Shown here: in pieces, positions 1 through 10,146 of the stretch
Layout of the letters: each line of letters begins with the position of its first letter
Position numbering within the stretch: position 1 is the first letter of the stretch
NCBI GenBank assembly: GCA_027627225.1
Contig: CM051029.1
Coordinates: 77,511,578-77,575,577, forward strand
From: Congeria kusceri
Taxonomy: Eukaryota; Mollusca; Bivalvia; Myida; Dreissenidae
Direction of reading: 5' to 3'
DNA: 64,000 nucleotides
The notes under the pieces: model-generated
Database searches by the model: none
What the model was told of the DNA's origin: nothing
Seen by the model: the letters and a program-made list of their open reading frames with translations, nothing else
Position numbers and translations under genes: made by a program

Positions 1-504
1 TTCACAGATCCATTTAGAAAAAAATGCTGAATTAATTGGGGCGCACATCTGTGTGTGAGTCAGAGTGAATGCATGAAAGCATTTGTTTTATGTCACTTTG
101 GCATTTTAATCTTTCTCAATATTTAATCAGCTGCATAAGTTAAGTCTCAGATTTTTGGTAAGCAAAACTTGCAGTTGTACAATAGAATGAAGTCCCATGG
201 CCATGTACCTGAAGACAACTAAACAGTGTTGTAAATACAAAGCTAAACATCCAAATCAATCATAGTTGGAGAAATATCATTACTATTGCATGATAAGCTT
301 ACTCTGTGTTGATGTCCAGCAGTTTGTATTGTTAAATCAATCAACATACTTTCAGATAAAAATTTGCACAATACATTGACAGTGGCAAACTTGTTAACAA
401 GGGAGCTAACCTTGTAAGTTTTGGTATAGGTTACACAATACTATACAACACAAACAACTCATGCCAATATATTTTTTGCCTGCATGGTTTTTTGATGCAA
501 TTGA
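1..504. other. AT-rich DNA, no gene seen
   Basis: I see no coding frame with splice sites, no tandem repeat and no terminal repeat in this stretch. Confidence 0.5.
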
Positions 505-690
505 TCATCCCTGTTATGTGTTATCACCTGTTTAATCATTGAGGCCCCTGTTTTAATTGAACTCCCCTGTAACGATCGATCTGCCCTGTTTTGATGTATG
601 CCCTGTTACAATTGATCGTTCACATTACATGTGGTGATTGATCTCATCTTGCTGGTATATCTCCCCTGTAATGATTGATTTCACTTAAAG
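505..690. repeat. Degenerate 20-25 bp minisatellite
   Basis: Loosely repeated units around the phrase CCCCTGTTATGATTGAT recur at an interval of about 20-25 bp (for example cccctgttttaattga, ctcccctgtaacgatcgat, cccctgtaatgattgatt). The same unit is found in a second array near 18775-19090, so this is a dispersed minisatellite-bearing sequence. The units are diverged, which suggests age. Confidence 0.55.
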
Positions 691-1070
691 TCAGTCGGAA
701 CCAATATGACTGTTTAAGCGTGTGTTTTCTTGCATTAGAAGGTTGTTCGACTTGTATGGTTAAGAAATACTGCATTCCATCATGTAGTTTAAAGACTGCC
801 ATAATATGAAATGATTCCTGAAAAGACAAAATCAATCAAGGGAATACACTATACTATGCATAATTCTTCATTTGCTTCAGACAGACACATGTTAGATATT
901 TTGATGTACAATCACTTTAGTTGGAAATTGAGGATGTGGATCAGGTTTGAATATTGAAAAAAAACGATATGTTCAGTGAACTTACCACAAGACTATACGT
1001 GACTGGGTCTGTGATTTTGAGTAGCAGTAGGAGAATGCAAATAGCTATGACTTAAGATGGTGTTTGCGAT
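691..1070. other. Non-coding, nothing recognised
   Basis: AT-rich sequence between the minisatellite and a TTAA-type element. The only open frames are short, lack splice context and resemble nothing I know. Confidence 0.4.
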
Positions 1071-1290
1071 TTAAAGGGGCCTATCGACGGTACATTTAGA
1101 TCAACAATAACATTTGCAAAATAAAAGTTCATTTACAGAGAATTAATATTGAAGCATTATTAAATACAACAGCCTTGTTTCTATAAACAGTTGACAAATA
1201 TATACAAGTCAGTGGTCATCGGTGACACTATAGTGGGTGTGGGAAATTAGTAGTAGTAGTAAAATCGATATGAATGGAATGTACTTGTTG
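1071..1290 (+). mobile_element. TTAA-type MITE, left part (family C)
   Basis: The segment begins TTAA followed by AGGGGCCTATCGACGG and matches the left half of the complete copy at 25719-26185 for about 215 bp, including the shared phrase GTCATCGGTGACAC near 1217. A right terminus was not found; similarity fades into a T-rich tract near 1310. The TTAA target and AG terminus suggest a Kolobok- or piggyBac-type non-autonomous element. Confidence 0.65.
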
Positions 1291-1665
1291 TACCTTTAAT
1301 GCAATTTTTTTTTTTTTAATATTTTATATAATATTTAACATTGCTATCTAAAGTAAAACAATGTTTAAAAACAAGAAAATGACAGGCTGACGGTATACTC
1401 ATAGTGTGAATAAAATTGAGATGTTTTTCCATTTATCTCAAGTAGTTCTTTAGTTATGTCCCTTTGAAGGTCATTTTATTTTATATTGTCTTATATGTAT
1501 TGTTTTTATGACAGAGGTTTATTCACTATCTGGAATGCAAGAAGCATGAACATTCTTTTCCACAATTTCTATGCATATATCCAATTATTTTCCAGATCGC
1601 ATTAACATATGGTAACCGCTCTGTGAATCAAAGCTCAAAGATATATGCTAACATAACATGCGCAG
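1291..1665. other. AT-rich spacer
   Basis: Contains a poly-T tract near 1306-1318 and otherwise no recognisable feature. Confidence 0.4.
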
Positions 1666-1669
1666 AGAT

Positions 1670-1966
1670 TTCTATAGACAAAGAACAAAATTCGCCGTTG
1701 TTAAACTACCAGCAAATAACCCGAAAAAATAGTTCCAAAACTAAAAAATAGCTCACATTGTAATTGCAGAAAATGTTGTCAGGTCATGTGAGAATCTAAA
1801 TTATTATCGCATTACCATTGTTTATTGGCAAATAAACACCAATTTGTCATTCTGATGCGGTATATTAAACCACTCAAGCTAACACCGTCATGATTTAAAT
1901 CATCCGCATCAGAACTCAGACTCGTTGTTTATTAGCCGATAAACAACTCTAAATCAACTAGATGTA
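1670..1966 (+). repeat. Dispersed palindrome-rich repeat, copy 1
   Basis: About 300 bp shared with 3738-4006 in the same orientation and with 36590-36790 inverted. The two outer arms each hold a near-palindrome of the form TGTTTATTRGC...ATAAACA, and the centre holds inverted words CTGATGCGG and CCGCATCAG. It opens with a conserved AGACAAAGAACAAAATT. This is a MITE-like fold-back structure; its superfamily is not clear from the ends. Confidence 0.6.
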
Positions 1967-2061
1967 TCACAGACACGGATGCCCCCTTGACGCATGTTTG
2001 GACACAGATAAAAGGGCACGTTACCAACACTTATATTTGCCTTCACAAATTTATTGTCATA

Positions 2062-3150
2062 CAATAGTGGAACTGTCATTCTATAGTGGAAAAAAAGACA
2101 AGGACCGTAATTCTGCCACAATTGGTCACAGGCAAAATTCCTTTCAATACGATTACCTACACATTAAGGTTGTTCAGCTGTGAGAGTTTGAGCAAAATCC
2201 TCCAAGTCGTTCAAGAGGAGTTTCATTAAGTATATATACAGTAGAGTCAGTGATCATGTTCTGCAATTAATCAGTAAAGAATTGCAAATAAAATACGTTG
2301 TAAATCGTTTTCGTCCGTTTATAAATGGTTTTCAGCATTGCTTATCCATTTTCAACTGCTGACTTACGTAATTCACCGCTTTTCAGCGCAAAAGCTATAT
2401 TTAGCGATTAATTGCTACGGATGCGGAGTCGCTCAAAGGCAAAGTTAACAAATAAAGAGCGGTAAAAGGGCGGGGCTTCTGAATCTATTTTAAACTACCA
2501 CCAGTTTTCCTTTGTAAGCGATAAATGGGCGTGGCTAAATATACATTATAAACCACTAAAAGGCAGTAATTAAAATGTATTTTTTTATTTTAGTGGAAAA
2601 ATTGTCAAAGGGACATAATTCTACCAATTTTGGTCGCAGCCAAAATTCGTTCCTTTAAGATCATCTACACATTAAGGTTGTTTAGCTGTGAAAGCTTGAG
2701 CAAAATCTGCCCAGCCGTAAAAGAGGAGTTGAGTCTACAATATATCATGACCTGCATATAGTGAACAAAATGTCAAAGGGCAATAATTCTGCCAAAATTG
2801 GTTGCAGCCAAATTCCTTACTTTACTATTACCTACACATTTAGGTTGTTCAGCTGTGTAAGTTTCAGCGAAATTCAACCAGCCCTTACAGAGGAGTTCAG
2901 TCCACAAAATTTCATGAAGTATACATAGTGGAAAAACATGTAAAAGGCTAATAATTCTGCCAAAATTGGTCGCAGCCAAAATGCCTTCCTTTACGATCAT
3001 CTACACATTAAGGTTGTTTAGCTGTGAAAGTTTGAGCACATTCCGCACAGCCGTTAAAGAGGAGTTGAGTTCACAAAAATTATTGACAGCCGCACAGACA
3101 GACAAGTGCAATGCTTAATGTCTCCCACTTTGTGGAGGAATAAAACTTAT
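2062..3150 (+). repeat. Array of about 180-bp monomers (M5) with a foreign insertion
   Basis: About four diverged units share the words TAGTGGAAAAA, AATTCTGCCAAAATTGG, TCGCAGCCAAAATT, ACACATTAAGGTTGTT and GAGCAAAATTC. The first unit (about 2062-2230) is separated from the others by about 330 bp of unrelated, more GC-rich sequence (about 2245-2580). The array ends in a tail near 3088-3140 containing GACAAGTGCAATGCTTAATG and CTCCCACTTTGTGGAGG, the latter a small hairpin. That tail is the relative of the 118-bp satellite at 7001-8762. Short open frames here are repeat by-products. Confidence 0.75.
2245..2580. other. Insertion of unknown type inside the M5 array
   Basis: This block interrupts the monomer array and has a composition unlike the flanks, with GC-rich words such as AAAGGGCGGGGCTTC and AAATGGGCGTGGCTAA. 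I could not find terminal repeats or a coding frame. Confidence 0.4.
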
Positions 3151-3737
3151 TTCTTAATTGTTGATTTACCTCACAAATTACACACTACACAAAAGTGTGA
3201 CATCTGCTACATGTACTGTCAATGCACCATTGTTAATTTGAATGCAATAAAATATGCAACTTACTAGTGAACAGAAATACAAACACATCGTTAAGAATTA
3301 GTGTATAACTTGCAGATGTGCAATAAAGATTATTTGATTGTTAGAGTTTTACTCTGATTTATAGCTTTAATGATAGTATTTAGTAGAAGTAAAAATGCTA
3401 TTTATCCACTGATAAGGTTTATCTGTTTCAATTGGAGGTTCCAGCCAGTGGTGTCAGTAGTGATACTTGATTTCAATGTGCATGTACTAAATACTCAGAC
3501 TATCAGCTCAGTTTGACCTTTGTGTTCTTAACCAACCTAGGATCATATGTTTGGAATTCAACTATTATCATGATTGCCAAATCATTACAATATCAACATC
3601 TGAACAACGTGATACCATAATAGTTGTAGTGTCACCATTTTCACACTGACTACTTAAAACAGATTGGCAATTGACAAATTTTAAAATGTTTGTCATAGAT
3701 CCCAAATTCTAACATGATACTCGCTAATTATTATAAA
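3151..3737. other. Non-coding, nothing recognised
   Basis: AT-rich spacer between two repeats, with no open frame of note and no tandem structure. Confidence 0.4.
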
Positions 3738-4006
3738 GACAAAGAACAAAATTATCGTTGTTAAACTACCTAATAAACAATGCTAAAAGGAGTCCCGATT
3801 CTGAGCTGAGCATAGTAAAATGTAGTTCCAATTATAATTGCAAAAATATGTCAACTCATGTTAGAATCTAAATAATTTTTGCATTATCGCTGTTTATTGG
3901 CCATTAAACAACTCTTTGTCATTCTAATGCAAATGCCTTCGTGGTTTAATTCCTACGCATTAGAACTCCAAATCATTGTTTACTGACAAACAATAATAAA
4001 TCAAAC
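3738..4006 (+). repeat. Dispersed palindrome-rich repeat, copy 2
   Basis: Same family and orientation as 1670-1966: it opens with AGACAAAGAACAAAATTAT, has TTGTTTATTGGCC...TTAAACAA in the left arm and TTGTTTACTGACAAACAA in the right arm. It is diverged from copy 1 and carries a small internal insertion near 3786-3815. Confidence 0.6.
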
Positions 4007-4240
4007 ATTGTATCATAAATGAAAAATACGTATAGTGTCATTTATGAAAGATCAACAATTGAAATTGATACAATTATAAAGCGTTTGTAACACTTTTCAT
4101 CAGTATTTTGGAAAACACATCTATCACTTACATAGCGGTAAAAATTAGCTACCATGATTGCAAGTCAGAATGGCCGAATGGTTAGCACGACAGATATTTT
4201 ATCTCAGCGGTCGTAGGTTGTGAAGTCTGTAAAGTTCATG
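4007..4240 (+). mobile_element. Decayed tRNA-bearing element (family A relative)
   Basis: Contains a Pol III A-box-like word ATGGCCGAATGGTTAGCACG at about 4171 and a worn B-box region GTCGTAGGTTGTGAAGTC about 40 bp downstream. The preceding phrase AATTATAAAGCGTTTGTAA also precedes the tRNA-like core of the intact family A element at 12431-12935. The TTAA terminal repeats are not visible, so this is a truncated or eroded copy. Confidence 0.5.
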
Positions 4241-4319
4241 TCCAAGATCCAACCCAGTCAATATCCAGTGTGACGGTAACCTGTGATGACCAAGGAAAAG
4301 GACTCATATATTGGGGAAG

Positions 4320-6060
4320 CCCAAAACCCAAGCTATAACATTGACCAACTTTATTGTACACAGTTATTCAAAATAACCAAGTCTGACTTTGACCTATGGG
4401 TAAGGATAACGGATCGTGCATGTGACACTTTGTTCAATCATAGTAAACATATTTGCTAATCACATGAATAATCAAATCACGTATGCCCATAATACACTCT
4501 GGATAGGATCCGACATATGCACACATACCACACATACCACAAACAAACGTGAAAACTCACCAAAGAGGGTTCACACAAAAATCTGAGCCAGAGGCTAAAC
4601 ATGGGTGAACTGAACAGTGAATGAAACAAAAATCTGAAAAACAATGAACAATGATAGGGGTGGAGCGGCGGGCTAATCCAGAGGAGTTTGACAAATGTTA
4701 TTTTTTGGAGTCTAATTCCCAACCATAGAGCCAAGCATATTTGTCTAAATCCCCTCAGTGGATATATGTCTATCAAATGACCTGGGGGTGTTTATTACCG
4801 GGATCTAAAATCTGGCAGTCTATTTATCCGGGATCCAGAATCATTCAGCGCATCAAATTCCTGCCAGTCTAAAGTCCCTATATGCCCCCCCCCCGCATTG
4901 AACTGGTGAATTTTGCAATGATACATATATGTTAGACAGCTATAACTTGTAAACACCAGCAAAATGTTTATGTGAAAGAAACACACATCAGAATTACAGT
5001 TTGCAGGCTGAAACTTATCAAACTCATACTTTGTTCACATTCTCAAGTCTTTGAAATGAATTAAATTCAATAGTTTAATAATTAACATTATAAACTCCTT
5101 AAATAAAGCTTAATGTGTGCTTTGGTAATTTGTTTTCTTGGTTATATTGTTTGTGACCACAGAGATTATCTAGGAGTACAGATACATTTTAATATCACTA
5201 ATTTGTTAGAGAAATCCTCACTTCAACAAATAGCAGTATATGAATAATGCAAGGGAGACCACTGTTGTGGTTTTAGTTTTAGAAGTCTAACAGAGTTCCT
5301 CTCCTGGAATAAGAAGAGGCAAGTTATCTGCTCTATAAATTTACTGACACATTCTGTGGAACTAATTACACCATCTGCATCCTGCTGTCTAAACACTCTG
5401 AAACATTAAAGGAAGTGTTCATGCAAAACTATAACCCGAAATGAATATTGGTCTTGCTGTTGTCTTAGATATTCTTTTATGGCCATAAGATTTTAGTCTC
5501 AACATATCCAAACATCAATGGACATTGATGGGCAATCTAATATTCACAATCTATGATAAACATACAATGATTTTTTTTTCTCAAAATGGTTAACAAGATA
5601 ACAGTTGATGAACCTTCTATTTTTGAGCTCTCTAGCTGTTTCTTGTTCATTCAAAGATTCGAGGGTAAACACCAAATATATTTACAGTTACACCGATATT
5701 TGTATACCAGTCATATAGATAATTAGGTACCAATGCTATTTTCAAAACTTGCTGACACCGTTTTCTCTCCACATCTTACTAACAATACACAGACATATGT
5801 GTTTCCAATTAAACAACACAAGTCTTGCAAACAATAAGAATTTAATTGCACGTTTTAAACAGCCAACCAAGAAGTTTGCTGCCAATGAAATTTCAGAATT
5901 GTGACGAGAATAAAACATAGCCAAAAGCAAAACTTGATTCTGAGAAATCTCAAATAAAGGGAAATGAAAACTGGCATGAATAATATTGGAAAAGGAAAAC
6001 GCAGTATTACACAGATCCAAAATGACATTTAATAGTTCAAACTTGCAATATTATTTTTTG
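4320..6060. other. Gene-free AT-rich DNA
   Basis: Apart from a C-tract near 4885 and short minus-strand open frames without splice or homology support, nothing is recognisable. Confidence 0.4.
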
Positions 6061-6065
6061 CTTCC

Positions 6066-6644
6066 ACAAATTTATTTTTATACATAGTGTTCTATAGTGG
6101 AAAAAATGACTAAGGGCCATAATAGGGCTAAAATTGGACACAGCCAGAATTCCTTACGATCACCCATACATTGATGAGGGACTGTCTGATTTTTACACAT
6201 TTGTTTCAGGTCTCTTTTGTTACCCACTAACAAGAAAACATTGTATACAACATAAATAAACGTCAACATCAACAAACACTATTTCTCTTACCGAAAAATG
6301 CAAATATATATTTCTTGTTGATTCAGACCCATTTATCCAACAGCAACAGCTACATTCAGTTTTGAAAGAGAAAATATGGACTGCGCATGTGTCATCAACC
6401 AATCTGACTGGTCTAGATGCTGTGTCTATAAGTATATAATAGTTCACTGTGCAGCTAAGTATTATTTTTTAATTCCTCTTAAAAAATACGCATTTTTGAA
6501 AATAGGTTATTCTCAACATTTATTATATTATAATTTCTAAACTATACTGACATCATTAGAATCAATGGATGGTTTTGTACAAAATCATACAGTCCTTCTT
6601 TAAGATTCTTCAGCTGTGAAACTGAGCAAAATTCGCAAAATATA
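6066..6644 (+). repeat. M5-family element, 5' part
   Basis: Shares TAGTGGAAAAAATGAC, a variant of the AATTGG..CAGCCA segment and CAGCTGTGAAACTGAGCAAAATTC with the monomers at 2062-3150. A block near 6180-6560 replaces the expected monomer middle. The copy is cut at about 6641 by a MITE and resumes at about 6977, where CCACAAAATTT joins the 118-bp satellite. Confidence 0.6.
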
Positions 6645-6972
6645 AGCCACAGTCAAGAAATATGTGAATAAAATAAAACTAATTTACATCTTACCGATCA
6701 AAATACAAAAATCCGCATTGAAATCGGTAAAATAATGTTTCAGTAACTTTTTATCGTAAAGTTATCAGTATGCGATAGCTGGTGATGTCTCCGGAGTAAA
6801 TCAGCATGTACATTATTGTATATTCCGTTTGTAGCAAGCGTTTTCGAACATAGACATTATAAAATGCCTTTCGTAAATAAGAAACATTTTTTAGTCGACT
6901 AAATACCATTAACGTTCATTAGAACTATTTCCAATTTACGATGTATTGAATTATATTCTATGGACTGCGGCT
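6645..6972 (-). mobile_element. TTAA-type MITE (family D)
   Basis: On the minus strand the element starts AGCCGCAGTCCATAGAATAT and ends near TTGACTGTGGCT; the right flank is TTAA (6973-6976) and the left flank TATA (6641-6644), a likely eroded TTAA. Related copies lie at 12940-13190 and, split by an insertion, at 42165-43340. The element interrupts an M5 copy, so it inserted after that copy was established. Confidence 0.75.
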
Positions 6973-7000
6973 TTAAAGATGACTTTAATCCACAAAATTT

Positions 7001-8762
7001 GGGACGTACAGCCAGAAGCACGGACAAGTACAATGCACAATGCCTCTCACTTTGTTTGGGCATACCAACAGACAACGACTCTTGCACAGAGTGAGGCGTA
7101 TACAGACACACACAATTTGGGACGTACAGCCAGAAGCACGGACAAGTGCAATGCACAATGCCTCTCACTTTGTTTGGGCATACCAACAGACAAAGACTCT
7201 TGCTCAGAGTGAGACGTTTACAGACACACACAATTTGGGACGTACAGCCGGAAGCACGGACAAGTGCAATGCACAATGCCTCTCACTTTGTTTGGGCATA
7301 CCAACAGACAACGACTCTTGCTCAGAGTGAGGCATTTACAGACACACACAATTTGGGACGTACAGCCGGAAGCACGGACAAGTGTAATGCCTCTCACTTT
7401 GTTTGGGCATACCAACAGACAACGACTCTTGCTCAGAGTGAGGCGTTTACAGACACACACAATTTGGGACGTACAGCCGTAAGCACGGACAAGTGCAATG
7501 CACAATGCCTCTCACTTTGTTTGGGCATACCAACAGACAAACACTCTTGCTCAGAGTGAGGCGTTTACAGACACATGAAATATGGGACGTACAGCCTGAA
7601 GCACGGACAAGTGCAATGCACAATGCCTCTCATTTTGTTTGGGCATACCAACAGACAACGACTCTTGCTCAGAGTGAGGCGTTTACAGACACACACAATT
7701 TGGGATGTACAGCCAGAAGCACGGACAAGTGCAATGCACAATGCCTCTCACTTTGTTTGGGCATACCAACAGACAACGACTCTTGCTCAGAGTGAGGCGT
7801 TTACAGACACACACAATTTGGGACGTACAGCCAGAAGCACGGACAAGTGCAATGCACAATGCCTCTCACTTTGTTTGGGCATACCAACAGACAACGACTC
7901 TTGCTCAGAGTGAGGCGTTTACAGACACACATAATTTGGGATGTACAGCCAGAAGCACGGACAAGTGCAATGCACAATGCCTCACACTTGGTTTGGGCAT
8001 ACCAACAGACAACGACTGTTGCTCAGAGTGAGGCGTTTACAGACACACACAATTTGGGACGTACAGATAGAAGCACGGACAAGTGCAATGCACAATGCCT
8101 CACACTTGGTTTGGGCATACCAACAGACAACGACTCTTGCTCAGAGTGAGGCGTTTACAGACACACACAATTTGGGACGTACAGCCGGAAGCACGGACAA
8201 GTGCAATGCACAATGCCTCTCACTTTGTTTGGGCATACCAACAGCCAACGACTCTTGCTCAGAGTGAGGCGTTTACAGACACACACAATTTGGAATGTAC
8301 AGCCGGAAGCACGGACAAGTGCAATGCACAATGCCTCTCACTTTGTTTGGGCATACCAACAGACAAAGACTCTTGCTCAGAGTGAGACGTTTACAGACAC
8401 ACACAATTTGGGACATACAGCCGGAAGCACGGACAAGTGCAATGCACAATGCCTCTCACTTTGTTTGGGCATACCAACAGACAACAACTCTTGCTCAGAG
8501 TGAGGCGTTTACAGACACACACAATTTGGGACGTACAGCCAGAAGCACGGACAAGTGCAATGCACAATGCCTCTCACTTTGTTTGGGCATACCAACAGAC
8601 AAAGACTCTTGCTCAGAGTGAGACGTTTACAGACACATGAAATATGGGACGTACAGCCGGAAGCACGGACAAGTGCAATGCACAATGCCTCTCACTTTGT
8701 TTGGGCATACCAACAGACAAAGACTCTTGCTCAGAGTGAGGCGTTTACAGACACATGAAATT
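7001..8762 (+). repeat. 118-bp satellite array, 15 units
   Basis: Units start at 7001, 7119, 7237, 7355, 7466, 7584, 7702, 7820, 7938, 8056, 8174, 8292, 8410, 8528 and 8646. All are 118 bp except the fourth (111 bp, missing 7 bp around the GCAATGCACAATG segment). Each begins GGGACGTACAGCC and carries ACGGACAAGTGCAATGCAC, TTTGGGCATACCAACAGAC and CTCTTGCTCAGAGTGAG. Differences between units are few, so expansion is recent or the array is homogenised. Because 118 is not a multiple of 3, a frame passes through all three phases and produces overlapping 65-140-residue open frames that are not genes. Confidence 0.97.
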
Positions 8763-9660
8763 TAGCAAAACATCAAGTTCTTTTTTAAAGTAAAAGTACA
8801 CAAATTGGCACATGTTTTGTAGATGAAATGTCCAGTCTCTATGACTTTTGTACTGAGTAAAATAAAACAAATACCTTCATCTCATGTAAATCTATTAAAG
8901 AACTCTATAACTTGTAACAAAAGCAGACTTGGCATGATTTTATTACAACAAGGAATGCACTGGGCAATATTAACAATGTATTAACTGCCCAGATATTTCA
9001 GCAGATTTTGAAAACCAGGAGTCAAATGACCCCTGACTTGAAATTTCCAAGGTCTAAAAGAAAATTCTTTGGGTCAACTACTGAAGTATTTAGTATTTAT
9101 ATTTAGTTTCTTTATACTGGTTACTCATGAGAACTCGTGCAGAAAAGAAGTACCGGACGGACGGAAGGACGGATGAACACAGAGCATGATGGATACAATT
9201 GTCAGGCAAATGCGTCTGACATCTTGAAAAACTGAATGGCAGTTGGATAAGAATTTGGACAGACAAAGCAGCAACTATATATTCCCCCCCCCCTCTTCAG
9301 GGACCATAAAAAATGTCCAATTAGCTTGCATCAAAAAGCAGGATACTGCATCTTTTGAAATTCCTGAGCTGAGCCGAGCTTATACGGCGAAAAGCAGAAT
9401 TTGTATGCTACACATTTATGTAGTTGTGAGTAGCATGTAGCCGTATCCTCTCCTTCAACAATATTTATCGAGTCGCTAGTCCAGTTGACCTTGTAAGGGA
9501 AGTGGATTGTTGCCAATGGCTTTGCAATTCAACAACTTAACACATGGATTAATAAATCTTATCATAAAACCGAATTCATGTTAAGTTAGGAGTGTCTAAT
9601 TTATTTTTGACATTCTATTTTTCTACTTTATAACTTACTACTCACTTCACTACTGCCATA
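8763..9660. other. Gene-free spacer
   Basis: AT-rich with a C-tract near 9285-9294. Short open frames on both strands around 9243-9516 show no recognisable domain and no splice support. Confidence 0.4.
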
Positions 9661-9681
9661 CGTGTATTTAGGGTCGGGCGC

Positions 9682-9729
9682 GAAACTGTTGTATCTGATA
9701 TAGAAATGTTAAGCAGATACAACAGTTTC
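9682..9729. other. Perfect 16-bp stem-loop
   Basis: GAAACTGTTGTATCTG (9682-9697) is followed after 16 nt by its exact reverse complement (9714-9729). Outer bases GGGT (9671-9674) and ACCC (about 9737-9740) could extend the stem with mismatches. It is either a fold-back repeat or the two ends of a very short element. Confidence 0.8.
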
Positions 9730-9779
9730 ATGCTAAACCCTCAAATTTTAAAGTCTGCAGAAAAACACTTTTAAAGTTT

Positions 9780-10146
9780 CATAATGATAGCTCAAAAACT
9801 TCTCAAGTTAGTGTCTGCACAAGCCTTATTTGAACCTCTTTAGTTAAAAAGGGGACATAACTCAAGTACGATAAGAACAATTATGCCGACAATTAAACTT
9901 AACGTTCCTTTTAAGCCTACTAACACATCCATAAAGATTGAACAAAAACTTTTTAAAGTTGTTGTCTGCACAAGCCTTATTTCAACTAATTTTTTAATAA
10001 AGGGGCATAGCTTAAGTATGATATGAGCAATTATGCTGAAAACCGAACTTGAACTTTTGTGATTACAAACACTATTGAAAAATTGTATGATGATTATACA
10101 AAAGTATTTTAGTTATGTTTGAAAAGCCTTACTGAACTAATTTTTA
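9780..10146. repeat. Two diverged tandem monomers
   Basis: The phrases GTCTGCACAAGCCTTATTT, AAAGGGG(A/C)ATA and GAACAATTATGC / GAGCAATTATGC each occur twice about 145 bp apart, showing a two-unit degenerate array of the monomer-element type common in this window. Confidence 0.55.

Noticed and set aside
4477..4986. Minus-strand open frames of 63-99 residues
   Set aside because: AT-rich, hydrophobic or low-complexity, no domain, no neighbouring exons.
6899..8758. Many overlapping open frames of 65-140 residues on both strands
   Set aside because: They are readings of the 118-bp satellite. The unit length shifts the frame by one each time, so the same peptide recurs in every phase.
7001..8762. 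CRISPR-like array
   Set aside because: The units are contiguous with no unique spacers, far longer than CRISPR repeats, and the host is an animal.
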